This document shows positions 8,243 to 17,034 of a stretch of 64,000 bases of DNA, piece after piece. The first letter of the stretch is position 1, and every line of letters begins with the position of its first letter. The stretch is taken from the NCBI RefSeq assembly GCF_009650135.1, contig NZ_CP045871.1, positions 2,175,001 to 2,239,000 on the forward strand. Reading direction: 5' to 3'. Source of the stretch: Litorivicinus lipolyticus. Lineage in GTDB: Bacteria; Pseudomonadota; Gammaproteobacteria; Pseudomonadales; Litorivicinaceae. Below the pieces are notes generated by a model, which was not told the origin of the DNA, searched no databases, and saw only the letters and a list, made by a program, of their open reading frames with translations. The position numbers and the translations under genes were made by a program.

Positions 8243-10498
8243 CTAACCTCCAAAAATCTGTTTTACCCGACTCCATAGACTCGGGGCGTTGCTGCACTGT
8301 CCAGGCTCCGGCATGCGATCGCTTTGTACCACAACTTGCTGGGCGCTGGGGCAGTCGGCACTGGCCAAACGGCCCAGATCATCAACCCAAACGACCTCGA
8401 CGCCGGCCGGTTGACGAAACCCTAAACCGGCCCCGGGAAAGGTCCGCATGACGTCCAACCACACCAGCCCGGCCCCGGATGAACCGGTCAAGCGCGTGGC
8501 CTGGTTATCATCCGAGCCGACCCACACAGCGACCACATTGGCCGCGTCAAAACCGGCAAACCAAGAATCGCGCTGGTCATTACTGGTACCACTTTTACCC
8601 GCCACCGAACGCCCAAGACGCTCACCAATAAAGCGCCCGGTGCCGCGTGACATGACTTGGGCCAGCACCTGCTGCAACTGATAGACACCACGCGAATCCA
8701 GCCGCGCGCTGGGCTGGGTCGGGTACGGATCGACCCCTTCGCCGTCTGGGCGCAACACCGCGCGTATTAACTTAGGCGGCACTTCAAACCCGTCATTCGC
8801 AAACAGGGCGTAAAGCTGGGCGACCTGGTACGGCGACATCAAATGCGCCCCCAGCACCCAACTGGGCAAGTCCGGGTTAACCTCGACGCCCGCGCGCTGG
8901 GCAGTTTTTGCCGTCGCGGCAAAGCCCAGCCGCTGAGCCAGCGTAACCGCCGCCAGGTTTTTGCTTTCACTGAGGGCCACGAACAAAGGCACCTGACCGT
9001 CAAAGTCACCGCTGTAGTTTTTCGGCTGCCAGACCCCGTCCGAGGTCGTGATCGAAACTGGCACATCGTCGACCGGGCTGAGCGCATTCAGGCCCTGTTC
9101 GAACGCATGCAGGTAAACCAGCGGTTTTAGCAACGAGCCAACTTGACGCCGCGCATCCAAGGCACGGTCAAAGCCGATGCCTTGACCGGCGCGATCCCCC
9201 AACAGGGCACGAACTTCGCCGGTGCCGGCAGCCAACACCACCGCCGCTGCCTGCAAATTCGATCCGCGGCCGGCTTTTTCAAACTGGGCCAAGCGGGCGC
9301 GAGCACTGGCCGCCATCGAGTCCTGCAAAATCGGGTCCAGCGGCGTCAGTACCGTCAGCCCCTCAGTTTCCAGCACGTCTTTGGGGTAGCGCTCTAACAG
9401 CGCCTGCTTGACCAGCCTCAGGTAGCCGGGGAAACGCCCTTGCTGGGTGCCAGGACGCTCGCTAACGCCCAATGGCGCAGTCCGTGCTCGGGCGTGCTCC
9501 GCGTCACTTAATAAGCCCTCGCGCAGCCATACATCCAACACCGCGTTGCGCCGATTAAGCGCACGTGTCGGGTGCCGGCGCGGGTTAAATGCACTCGGCC
9601 CCTTAACCAGACCGACCAGCACGGCCAAATCCGCAGGCGCAAGCTCGGCCAGCGGGCGCGCAAACCAATAAGCCGAGGCGCGCGAAAAGCCATGAATGGC
9701 GCGATCGCCACTCTGGCCTAAATACGCTTGGTTGAGGTAGGCCTGCAGGATGAATGCCTTGTCGTAGTGCCATTCCACCAGCAGCGCCATGGCCGCTTCA
9801 TTGAGCTTGCGGGTCAAGGTTTTATCCCGCGTTAAAAACAAGTTCTTGACCAGCTGCTGCGTCAAGGTGCTGCCGCCTTGAACCACACGCCCTGCTTTGA
9901 CGTTGGTCACCATCGCCCGCGCCAAACCGCGCACATCCAACCCCAGGTGCTGTTGAAAGCGCCGATCCTCGACCGCCAACAAGCCTTGGCTTAACAGTGC
10001 GGGGGTGTCCGCCGCTCGCAACAAGGTTCGGTCCTCGCCCGAACCGGGCACCAAGGTGCCGATCAGCGGCGGCTCCAAACGCGCGATCGCGGCGCCCTCG
10101 AGGGTCGCGATGGTGCTGGCGGCAAAGGTTAGGTTCAAGCGCCGCGCAGGCTCCGCCCCGTCTGGAAAGACAAAGCCGCGGGTAAAGACCTGAACGCGAT
10201 TGCCGGCACGCAAATAGCGCCCCGGTCCCGATGTCGAGGATTTTTGATAGCCTAAACGCCGCAGCTCACCCTCCAGCTGATCCGGTGAGAGGCGCGCCCC
10301 TGGGTAGATCTCCAGTGCCCGGGCGTAGATTTTGGCCGGCACCTCCCAACGAAAGTCGTCGAGCACCTGGGTGACCCGCGCATTCAGCCAAATGACCCAT
10401 AGCGCCACGACCACCGACCCGGTCAATGCAAGTTTTAGGGCCAGTCGAGCCCCACGTTGTTTCGTTTCCATGGGTGCGAGTATAAAGTGATCCGACAC
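8243..10498 (-). CDS. mrcB: Bifunctional penicillin-binding protein 1B
   Basis: A class A PBP that polymerises glycan strands and crosslinks peptides at the inner membrane. There is one N-terminal membrane anchor (about residues 20-40). A UB2H-like region is followed by a GT51 domain with catalytic E177 (AVEDRRF) and the GGSTLTQQLVKN motif (208-219). The transpeptidase has S455 in SLLK, SKN at 512-514 and KSGT at 635-638. The start is uncertain: GTG 10498 or ATG 10471, neither with a clear ribosome-binding site. Only 24 bases separate it from the divergent plus-strand gene. It is followed directly by the LpoP-like gene. Confidence 0.95.
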   Translation of the reverse strand: MSDHFILAPMETKQRGARLALKLALTGSVVVALWVIWLNARVTQVLDDFRWEVPAKIYARALEIYPGARLSPDQLEGELRRLGYQKSSTSGPGRYLRAGNRVQVFTRGFVFPDGAEPARRLNLTFAASTIATLEGAAIARLEPPLIGTLVPGSGEDRTLLRAADTPALLSQGLLAVEDRRFQQHLGLDVRGLARAMVTNVKAGRVVQGGSTLTQQLVKNLFLTRDKTLTRKLNEAAMALLVEWHYDKAFILQAYLNQAYLGQSGDRAIHGFSRASAYWFARPLAELAPADLAVLVGLVKGPSAFNPRRHPTRALNRRNAVLDVWLREGLLSDAEHARARTAPLGVSERPGTQQGRFPGYLRLVKQALLERYPKDVLETEGLTVLTPLDPILQDSMAASARARLAQFEKAGRGSNLQAAAVVLAAGTGEVRALLGDRAGQGIGFDRALDARRQVGSLLKPLVYLHAFEQGLNALSPVDDVPVSITTSDGVWQPKNYSGDFDGQVPLFVALSESKNLAAVTLAQRLGFAATAKTAQRAGVEVNPDLPSWVLGAHLMSPYQVAQLYALFANDGFEVPPKLIRAVLRPDGEGVDPYPTQPSARLDSRGVYQLQQVLAQVMSRGTGRFIGERLGRSVAGKSGTSNDQRDSWFAGFDAANVVAVWVGSDDNQATRLTGSSGAGLVWLDVMRTFPGAGLGFRQPAGVEVVWVDDLGRLASADCPSAQQVVVQSDRMPEPGQCSNAPSLWSRVKQIFGG

Positions 10499-10522
10499 TA
10501 AACACGTTAGCTAGGAGTCTGT

Positions 10523-12085
10523 GTGCAGTCAGTGAATCTGTCGGTGCTGAAACAACCTGAGTTTTGGGGCGTCACAGCAGAGCAGTTTGAGATCAAAGAA
10601 ACCCACTTGAGTTGGGTGTTTTTGGCCGGCGACGACGCCTGGAAACTCAAAAAACCGGTCGCCCTGTACTTTGTGGACACCTCAACATTAGAGAACCGCG
10701 CGTTCTTTTGTGACGAAGAAATTCGCCTCAACCGGCGCACCGCGCCGGACTACTACCTCGGCGTGGCCACACTGAATGGCGATCCGGACGCGCCGACCTT
10801 GAATGGCAGCGGCGAGCTGCTCGACACGCTGGTCCACATGCGTCGCTGGAACAGCGAACAACAGCTGGACGGGCATCCATTGCTGACCGACGATGCCGCC
10901 ACGCTGGCGGTCTACCTGGCCCACTATCAAGCCCAGTGTGCGCCGGCGCCGAGCGACTCGCCGTTTGGCGACCCTACCGAGTTGGCCGCCCCGGCGCTGC
11001 TCAATTTTCAACAGGTCCAGCCGGTGTTGAGCGAACGCCAAGACCTGGAGCAACTTGAGCAACTCAGCGGTTGGGCGGACGAAGCATTGAAGCGGCTGTG
11101 GCCGCGCATGTCCGAGCGCAAAGACCAAGGTCGCGTGCGCGAAGTACACGGTGACCTGCATGCCGGGCACATTATTGTCGATGACTGGGGCTACCATTGC
11201 GTCGACTGCGTTGAGTACCGCAGTGAATTTCGCTTCGTCGATGTCATCAGCGAAATCGCCAACTTGGTCATGGATTTGGAAGCGCGCGGCCAGCAGGCAT
11301 TTGCCAACCGGCTGATTAACGCCTGGTTGGAAACCACCGGCGACTATCACGGCATGTGGGTCTACCTGCCGTACAAAGCCTACCGAGCCATGGTTCGGGC
11401 CAAAAGCGCCTTGCTGCAATTGGAACCGGCCAAAATCAGCGCCGAAGCCAGCACAGCGCCGTTGACCCTGTACCGCCAATATGCCGATCGCGCCGAGAGC
11501 TACACCCAAGTGGCGCACCGATTTTTGATTATCACCCAGGGCACCATTGGTTGTGGTAAGGGCGAATTGTCCAACCGACTGGTCGAGGATCTGGGCGTCA
11601 TTCGACTGCGCACCGACGTCGAGCGCCGGCGCATGAACGGCATGGCGATAGACGCCCCGACGGACGCCGAACTGGACGCTGGCATCCACGGCGACGCTGC
11701 CAGCGACGAGGTCTATCGTGTCCTCGCCCGTCACGCCGAACAGCTGTTACGCGCCGGTTTCCCGGTGATGGTCTCGGGCAGCTTCCTAAAAGCCAAGCAA
11801 CGCGAACGTTTCCAGCGCCTGGCCGACGCCCAGGGTGTGTTGATGGTGATCCTGAAATGCGAGCCGCCGAGCGCGTGGGTCGCCCAACAGATCCGCGAGC
11901 GCGCCGTCGTCGCAGCCGACACCAATCGCGCCAACCTCAACGTGTTGGCCCACCAGCGCGCAGCCATGGAACCCCTATCGGGTGACGAGGAAACCCGCAC
12001 ACGGGTCATCGACAGCAGCGACAAGGCCGCCGTCGCGGCCCTTAGCACTTCATTAAAACAGGCCTTGCAGCCGCACTATGGATAG
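10523..12085 (+). CDS. Aminoglycoside-phosphotransferase-like / P-loop ATPase fusion protein
   Basis: A 520-residue, two-domain cytosolic protein. The N-terminal about 330 residues look like an APH/kinase fold with a Brenner-type loop HGDLHAGHI (209-217) and a later acidic segment DCVEYRSEFRFVD. The C-terminal part is a P-loop kinase-like domain with Walker A GTIGCGKG (340-347). The usual Asn of the Brenner motif (HxDxxxxN) is His here. The substrate is unknown; such fusions are widespread and often annotated only as AAA family ATPase. GTG 10523 has GGAG seven bases upstream. The end overlaps coq7 by eight bases. Confidence 0.8.
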   Translation: MQSVNLSVLKQPEFWGVTAEQFEIKETHLSWVFLAGDDAWKLKKPVALYFVDTSTLENRAFFCDEEIRLNRRTAPDYYLGVATLNGDPDAPTLNGSGELLDTLVHMRRWNSEQQLDGHPLLTDDAATLAVYLAHYQAQCAPAPSDSPFGDPTELAAPALLNFQQVQPVLSERQDLEQLEQLSGWADEALKRLWPRMSERKDQGRVREVHGDLHAGHIIVDDWGYHCVDCVEYRSEFRFVDVISEIANLVMDLEARGQQAFANRLINAWLETTGDYHGMWVYLPYKAYRAMVRAKSALLQLEPAKISAEASTAPLTLYRQYADRAESYTQVAHRFLIITQGTIGCGKGELSNRLVEDLGVIRLRTDVERRRMNGMAIDAPTDAELDAGIHGDAASDEVYRVLARHAEQLLRAGFPVMVSGSFLKAKQRERFQRLADAQGVLMVILKCEPPSAWVAQQIRERAVVAADTNRANLNVLAHQRAAMEPLSGDEETRTRVIDSSDKAAVAALSTSLKQALQPHYG

Positions 12086-12707
12086 CTTTAAGGACCGCGC
12101 CATTGACGCCCTGGACGTGGGTTTAAAAACCCTGACGGACAGTTTTGGAGAGGCCAAACGCGACAACCCGGGCGCTGGACTGGCTGATCAGCTGGACGAG
12201 CACGAGCGGGCTCATCTGAATGGATTAATGCGCGTCAATCACACCGGCGAGGTATGCGCCCAGGGCTTGTACGCGGGCCAAGCACTGTTTGCGCGCAGCC
12301 CAACAACACGTGCCCAGATGCAGCACAGTGCCGACGAAGAAGTCGATCACTTGATTTGGTGCCAATCGGCACTAGCGCGACACCGCGGTCGGCCATCGCG
12401 CCTGAATCCGCTGTTTTACGGGGCCAGCTTTGCGATCGGTGCCGGCGCGGCAATGGTTAACGATCAAACCAGCCTAGCGTTCGTACATGCCACCGAAGAA
12501 AACGTCGAAGCGCACCTGGCGGACCACCTGACTCAGCTGCCGCCGGGGGCGGCCGCCTCGCGGGCGGTGCTGACACAGATGCAGCAGGACGAATTCGAGC
12601 ATGGGCAAGCGGCCCTTGAGCAAGGCGGCAAGCCCTTGCCGGCGCTGGTGCGGCGTGCAATGAAACAAGTTGCGCGGGTCATGACCGCGACCGCCTACCG
12701 AATTTAG
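12078..12707 (+). CDS. coq7: Ubiquinone biosynthesis di-iron hydroxylase Coq7
   Basis: Coq7 hydroxylates C6 of the demethoxyubiquinone ring late in ubiquinone synthesis, replacing the flavin enzyme UbiF in many gammaproteobacteria. The 209-residue product has the carboxylate-bridged di-iron ligands: Glu in NHTGEVCAQGLY, ExxH in DEEVDHLIW, Glu in ATEENVEAHL and ExxH in QDEFEHGQ. ATG 12078 overlaps the preceding gene by eight bases. The stop interlocks with the convergent OsmC stop in TTAG (12704-12707). Confidence 0.95.
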   Translation: MDSFKDRAIDALDVGLKTLTDSFGEAKRDNPGAGLADQLDEHERAHLNGLMRVNHTGEVCAQGLYAGQALFARSPTTRAQMQHSADEEVDHLIWCQSALARHRGRPSRLNPLFYGASFAIGAGAAMVNDQTSLAFVHATEENVEAHLADHLTQLPPGAAASRAVLTQMQQDEFEHGQAALEQGGKPLPALVRRAMKQVARVMTATAYRI

Positions 12708-13147
12708 CGCGCGCGCTGCGCAGATGGCAGTGCCTCGAAGCTGTGGGTGATGGTGACGTTGCCCGCGCTCAGCATAAGTGACGCACTGCAGTATTTTTCT
12801 GCGCTTAGGGTCACCGCTCGGCTGACTTTGGCTGGGTCCAAGTCATCGCCAAACACTTTGAAATGAACATGGATGTCGGTGTAAACCGCCGGCACCGCAT
12901 CGGCACGCGTGCCCGATAATTCGACCAGACAGTCGGTGACCGGCTGGCGACTCTTTTTAAGAATCGACATGACGTCAAAGGTGGTGCAACCACCCAAACC
13001 CATCAGCAATACCTCCATCGGTCGGGCGCCTGCATTGCGACCGCCATTGGCGGGCGCACCGTCCATCAAAAAACCGTGCCCTGAACCGGATTCGGCAACC
13101 ATTGCCATGCCGTCCAGCCATTTGATCGTTGCCGTTGTTTGGGCCAT
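12704..13147 (-). CDS. OsmC family protein (YhfA-like)
   Basis: A 147-residue OsmC/Ohr-fold protein with the paired redox cysteines C54 (LGGCTTFD) and C120 (EKYCSASL). OsmC proteins reduce organic or fatty-acid peroxides; the YhfA subgroup has no settled substrate. ATG 13147 follows TTTGGAG by six bases. An upstream in-frame TTG (13159) is less likely. It is divergent from crp, the same arrangement as yhfA-crp in E. coli and the vfr neighbourhood in Pseudomonas, which supports the subgroup call. Confidence 0.88.
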   Translation of the reverse strand: MAQTTATIKWLDGMAMVAESGSGHGFLMDGAPANGGRNAGARPMEVLLMGLGGCTTFDVMSILKKSRQPVTDCLVELSGTRADAVPAVYTDIHVHFKVFGDDLDPAKVSRAVTLSAEKYCSASLMLSAGNVTITHSFEALPSAQRAR

Positions 13148-13190
13148 CGATTGCTCCAAAGATTGCGAAAGTCGCGAGTCTACGGCAAAT

Positions 13191-13219
13191 GCCTAGGTAG
13201 TTCACCGTAGCGCCTAGGT
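13191..13219. promoter_or_regulatory. Paired GCCTAGGT motifs, 21 bp apart, between osmC-like gene and crp
   Basis: GCCTAGGT occurs at 13191-13198 and again at 13212-13219. The 21-bp spacing is two helical turns, as expected for a regulator bound twice on one DNA face. Each copy contains the palindrome CCTAGG. The factor is unknown. Confidence 0.4.
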
Positions 13220-13249
13220 GCAATACCCTGAAACAGTCGACCCAGTAAT

Positions 13250-13265
13250 AGTGATGCCACTCACA
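13250..13265. promoter_or_regulatory. Probable CRP-binding site upstream of crp
   Basis: AGTGA-N6-TCACA (13250-13265) matches the CRP consensus TGTGA-N6-TCACA at nine of ten core bases. It is centred about 28 bases before the crp start codon. Autoregulation of crp is known in E. coli, and the recognition helix of this Crp is conserved. Activation or repression cannot be told without the transcription start. Confidence 0.6.
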
Positions 13266-13285
13266 CACAAGCAGGAACCAGAGTC

Positions 13286-13921
13286 ATGCACAAGTTACTG
13301 ATGCCGCAACCGGACAAAAACTTGGAGTATTTCCTCTCCCACTGCCACCGGCGCCGCTATCCTGCAAAAAGCACACTGATTTATGCCGGCGATAAGGCCG
13401 AGTCTTTGTTTTTCATCATCAAAGGTTCGGTGACCGTCTTGATCGAGGACGACGACGGCCGGGAAATGATTATTGCCTACCTTAACAAGGGCGACTTCAT
13501 CGGCGAGATGGGCCTGTTCGACGAACACCCCACACGCAGCGCTTGGATTAAAGCCAAAACCGAATGCGAAGTGGCGGAAATTAGCTACGCCAAGTTCAAA
13601 GAAGTCATCCGCGAAGACCCGGAGTTCTTTTTACGCATCGGCCAACAAATGGCCCATCGCCTGCGCGACACCACCGGCAAAGTCGGCAGCCTGGCGTTCT
13701 TGGACGTGACCGGCCGGGTCGCACGAACTCTGCTAGAGTTAACCCGCGAGCCGGACGCCATGACCCACCCGGACGGCATGCAAATTAAGATCACTCGCCA
13801 GGAGATTGGACGCATTGTTGGTTGTTCACGGGAAATGGTTGGCCGGGTACTCAAAAACCTGGAAGAGCAGGGCCTGGTCCAGGTCTCCGGTAAAACCATG
13901 GTCGTTTACGGCACCCGCTAA
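13286..13921 (+). CDS. crp: cAMP receptor protein (Crp/Vfr)
   Basis: A global cAMP-responsive regulator of 211 residues. The cAMP pocket segment [15 protein letters not shown] keeps the Arg-Ser pair that contacts cAMP. The C-terminal helix-turn-helix [20 protein letters not shown] is almost the E. coli sequence, including the Arg and Glu that read the TGTGA half-site. It should therefore recognise the classic consensus; two such sites occur in this window (13250-13265 and 41391-41406). The start is ATG 13286, preceded by CAGGA. The last base of its stop is the first base of the next start (TAATG). Confidence 0.96.
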   Translation: MHKLLMPQPDKNLEYFLSHCHRRRYPAKSTLIYAGDKAESLFFIIKGSVTVLIEDDDGREMIIAYLNKGDFIGEMGLFDEHPTRSAWIKAKTECEVAEISYAKFKEVIREDPEFFLRIGQQMAHRLRDTTGKVGSLAFLDVTGRVARTLLELTREPDAMTHPDGMQIKITRQEIGRIVGCSREMVGRVLKNLEEQGLVQVSGKTMVVYGTR

Positions 13922-14772
13922 TGCTAGCGCCTGAGGCTGCGCACTGGCTGCGCGGTCAGGGCCTCGAACAAGTCCAAGCGCGCTCGGCCCTCGGCGCCAG
14001 CGCGTCCAGTCAAGTCAGTCGCTACCGGTTCATCCAAGGCACCTCGGTCATTTGGAAAGAGCAGCCAGGCATGAGCTTTGATTTTTTCCAAGCCGAAGCC
14101 GATGGTCTTGCGGCACTGCGCGCGGCGACAAGCTTGCGCGTGCCGCGCGTCTATTTTGTCGGTGAAGATGGTTTGCTAATGGAAGACCTCAACCCGGCAC
14201 CCAGCTCGCCGCGGTACTGGGAATCGCTCGGCCGTGGCCTCGCCGAACTGCACCAATTCCGAGGCCCTCACTTTGGATTTAGTGGCGACAACTATTGCGG
14301 ACTCGGCCCTCAGATCAATTCACCCTGCGCGGACGGACACGAATTTTTCGCGACCCGGCGGCTACTGCCACAGGCCCAGCGCGCGACGGAACGCGGCCTC
14401 CTCGGCGGCGACTTGTTACGCCAAATAGAGCAGCTATGCCAGCGACTGCCTGAATTGATTCCGCCGGCACCGGCGGTACTGGTGCATGGCGACCTTTGGA
14501 GCGGCAATGTCATTGCCGATGAACAAGGGGAACCGGCATTGATTGATCCGGCCGCGTATTGGGGCTGGGCCGAGTCGGACCTGGCCATGACCTGTCAATT
14601 TGGCGGATTTGCCGGCCGCTTTTACGATGCCTACCAAGAAGCCAGCGGCATGAACGGCGAGTGGCGATCACGCGCCGAGCTACTCAACCTGTACCACCAA
14701 CTCAACCACTTAAACCTGTTTGGCACGCTGTATGCCGAGACCGTAAACAGCACCTTAGCTCGCTATCGTTGA
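13921..14772 (+). CDS. Fructosamine kinase family protein
   Basis: A 283-residue protein of the fructosamine/ketosamine-3-kinase family (YniA-like). These kinases phosphorylate sugar adducts on protein amines so that they fall off. Visible motifs are the ATP-binding Lys in VIWKEQPGMSF, LMEDLNP, the catalytic VHGDLWSGNV with Asp, and the metal-binding IDPAAYWGWAESDLAM. It is translationally coupled to crp through a TAATG overlap. The deglycation substrate is inferred from the family. Confidence 0.88.
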   Translation: MLAPEAAHWLRGQGLEQVQARSALGASASSQVSRYRFIQGTSVIWKEQPGMSFDFFQAEADGLAALRAATSLRVPRVYFVGEDGLLMEDLNPAPSSPRYWESLGRGLAELHQFRGPHFGFSGDNYCGLGPQINSPCADGHEFFATRRLLPQAQRATERGLLGGDLLRQIEQLCQRLPELIPPAPAVLVHGDLWSGNVIADEQGEPALIDPAAYWGWAESDLAMTCQFGGFAGRFYDAYQEASGMNGEWRSRAELLNLYHQLNHLNLFGTLYAETVNSTLARYR

Positions 14773-14796
14773 GTATTACTCCTACACTCAAGTCAG

Positions 14797-17034
14797 ATGA
14801 AATCGCTCGTACTGACAACGCTGCTGCTAGCCAGCGCACCCCTTTACGCCTCCACCACCTGGGTCATTGCGTCAGCGTCTGCGACTGACCCTTGGACCAG
14901 TCAAGTGCTGGTCGCACTCGGCCGCAATCTGCCGGCCAGTCATCAGCTTGAAAGCTATTTTTTGGATGGCGGTAATGCCGCCATCGCCTTGCCGGACGAG
15001 CGCCCGACTCACTTAGTGTTGCTGGGCGACCAAGCCGGCCAATGGCACGCCGCCCACCCCCGCGCGCCCATGCCCAGCGCCCAAGTCCGCATCAGCGCTA
15101 AAAACGATCGCGACAACGCTTGGACACAGATCATTCAACGCCCTAATTTTGGTCGCGAACTGACGTTACTGCGCGCCATAGCCCCCGACATTGAAACGAT
15201 CGCCGTGCTCAGCCAAGCAAATGCACCGATGCGCGAATTGGCGCAACATTCGATCGCGCGTGCCGGCTTTGGCGGCGCGGACTTGGCCCAGGCCCGTCCA
15301 GAACACACCGCAATTTTGGACCTGACTCAAGGACAGGCGACCGACTACCGAGCTCGCGGTTTTCTGGTGCTGTCGCCATGGCGCGGCGATATCGGTTATA
15401 GCGCCCATCTAGGCGGCTCGTTGGACGGTGAACAAGCCGGTGAACTGCTGGCCAAAACACTTGTCGCCGCCGGCGCTCAATCGACAGCGGTCCAACTACT
15501 GCAAGTCAGCACCCAAAAAATTTGGGCCGACTATGCCGGCCTCGCCGACCTTGGCATTCGACCAAGCCGGGGTGACGAACAAACCCGCTGGGTCAATCAC
15601 CAAGGCGTCACCTTCCAAGACCGGGCCGCCTCCGGCGTGTTCTTTTTGATTGGACTGCTGATCGTGTTGCTAATGGGCGTCAGTTGGCTCGCGATCCGCT
15701 TGCAGCAACAGCGCCACGCCCAGCAAGCGCTTAACCGCCTGGCCTTAAGTGATTCACTCACGGGTTTGTCCAATCGCGAAGGCTTTATCACCCAGGTCGA
15801 CGCGCGGATGGCGCACTGGGAGCGCGATCAACGCCACGGCCTGGTGTTTATCGACATAGACCGGTTCCGTAATGTTAACGACCGCTACGGCCACGACGTC
15901 GGCAACACCGTGATTCGACTGATGGCCGAACGTCTATCGCAGCTTGTCCGGACTCGGGATTTTGTCGCGCGCTTATCGGCAGACCAATTCGGGGTCTTTT
16001 TAACTCAGGTCAACGACAACCAGGGTGTCGAGCAGATCATGGACAAGCTGTGCGAGGCCATTCGACTGCCGGTTGTCATTGGCGAACTCAATGTCAGTAT
16101 TGGCGCCAGCCTTGGGATCGCCATTTTCCCAGATCACGGCGACACCGCCATTGGGCTGCTACGGCGCGCCGAGAGCGCCATGAGCAGCGCCAAGCAAATT
16201 GACGAAACCAGCTGGAGTCAGTACGACGACGCCCTGCGCGAAAGCCAAGACCTGGCCACGCAAATGGCAGAGGACTTGCGCGATGCGCTGGCCAACAACG
16301 GCCTGCACCTGGTTTATCAGCCAATTGTTAACTTGGATGACGACAGCATGTCCGGGGTCGAAGCCTTGATGCGCTGGCAGCACCCCAGCCTAGGTATGGT
16401 GCCACCACCGGAGATACTCAAAATTGCCCGCGAAAGCGGTCAACTGCTGGCGTTAGGTGACTGCATCCTGATGGCGGCCTGCCGCCAAGGCCATGCCTGG
16501 CAGCGGCTGGGGCACGAGTTGCGAATGAACGTTAACGTGACCCCGGAGCAGTTTAGCGACACCGGACTGGTCGCCCGCGTTCAACAGATGCTGTTTGAAA
16601 GCGGCATGGACCCACGCCTGCTAACACTCGAAATTACCGAGGATGCGACATTGGAGCAGCCAGCCCAGGCCGAGGCTGCGCTGGAACGCCTGAATGCAAT
16701 CGGCGTGACCGCCGCAATTGATGATTTTGGCACCGGCTATTCATCCCTTGGACGGCTCAAGCGCTTTAAACTACGGGCGCTAAAAATTGACCGCTCGTTC
16801 GTCACCGACCTGGCCACCGACCAGAACGACCGCGCCATCAACCGCGCCATTGTTCAAATTGCCCAGAGCATGAACATCAAGGTGGTAGCAGAGGGAATCG
16901 AGACCGCCGAACAGCTGATGCTGCTGCGCCTTGAAGGTTGTGACTACGGTCAGGGCTACCTGTTCAGTAAACCCATCGACGCGCGCAGCGTAATCGAGTT
17001 AAAACTGAGTAATCCATGGCAAAAATCGGCTTAA
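14797..17034 (+). CDS. Membrane GGDEF-EAL protein, likely c-di-GMP phosphodiesterase
   Basis: A 745-residue sensor. A signal peptide (residues 1-19) leads into a periplasmic region (20-280) resembling ABC_sub_bind receptors, then one transmembrane helix (about 282-301), GGDEF (about 315-470) and EAL (about 500-740). The GGDEF signature is degenerate, SADQF at 394-398, so cyclase activity is unlikely. The EAL domain keeps EALMRW (522-527), NVTPEQF, LEITED, IDDFGTGYSS, LKIDRSFV and AEGIET, the catalytic set for c-di-GMP hydrolysis. It probably links a periplasmic ligand to c-di-GMP breakdown. The 3' end overlaps the next gene by 19 bases. Confidence 0.9.
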   Translation: MKSLVLTTLLLASAPLYASTTWVIASASATDPWTSQVLVALGRNLPASHQLESYFLDGGNAAIALPDERPTHLVLLGDQAGQWHAAHPRAPMPSAQVRISAKNDRDNAWTQIIQRPNFGRELTLLRAIAPDIETIAVLSQANAPMRELAQHSIARAGFGGADLAQARPEHTAILDLTQGQATDYRARGFLVLSPWRGDIGYSAHLGGSLDGEQAGELLAKTLVAAGAQSTAVQLLQVSTQKIWADYAGLADLGIRPSRGDEQTRWVNHQGVTFQDRAASGVFFLIGLLIVLLMGVSWLAIRLQQQRHAQQALNRLALSDSLTGLSNREGFITQVDARMAHWERDQRHGLVFIDIDRFRNVNDRYGHDVGNTVIRLMAERLSQLVRTRDFVARLSADQFGVFLTQVNDNQGVEQIMDKLCEAIRLPVVIGELNVSIGASLGIAIFPDHGDTAIGLLRRAESAMSSAKQIDETSWSQYDDALRESQDLATQMAEDLRDALANNGLHLVYQPIVNLDDDSMSGVEALMRWQHPSLGMVPPPEILKIARESGQLLALGDCILMAACRQGHAWQRLGHELRMNVNVTPEQFSDTGLVARVQQMLFESGMDPRLLTLEITEDATLEQPAQAEAALERLNAIGVTAAIDDFGTGYSSLGRLKRFKLRALKIDRSFVTDLATDQNDRAINRAIVQIAQSMNIKVVAEGIETAEQLMLLRLEGCDYGQGYLFSKPIDARSVIELKLSNPWQKSA

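Noticed and set aside
10688..11734. A 348-codon open frame on the minus strand opposite the kinase/P-loop fusion gene
   Set aside because: Antisense shadow; the plus-strand product has a P-loop and a Brenner motif, while this one has none.
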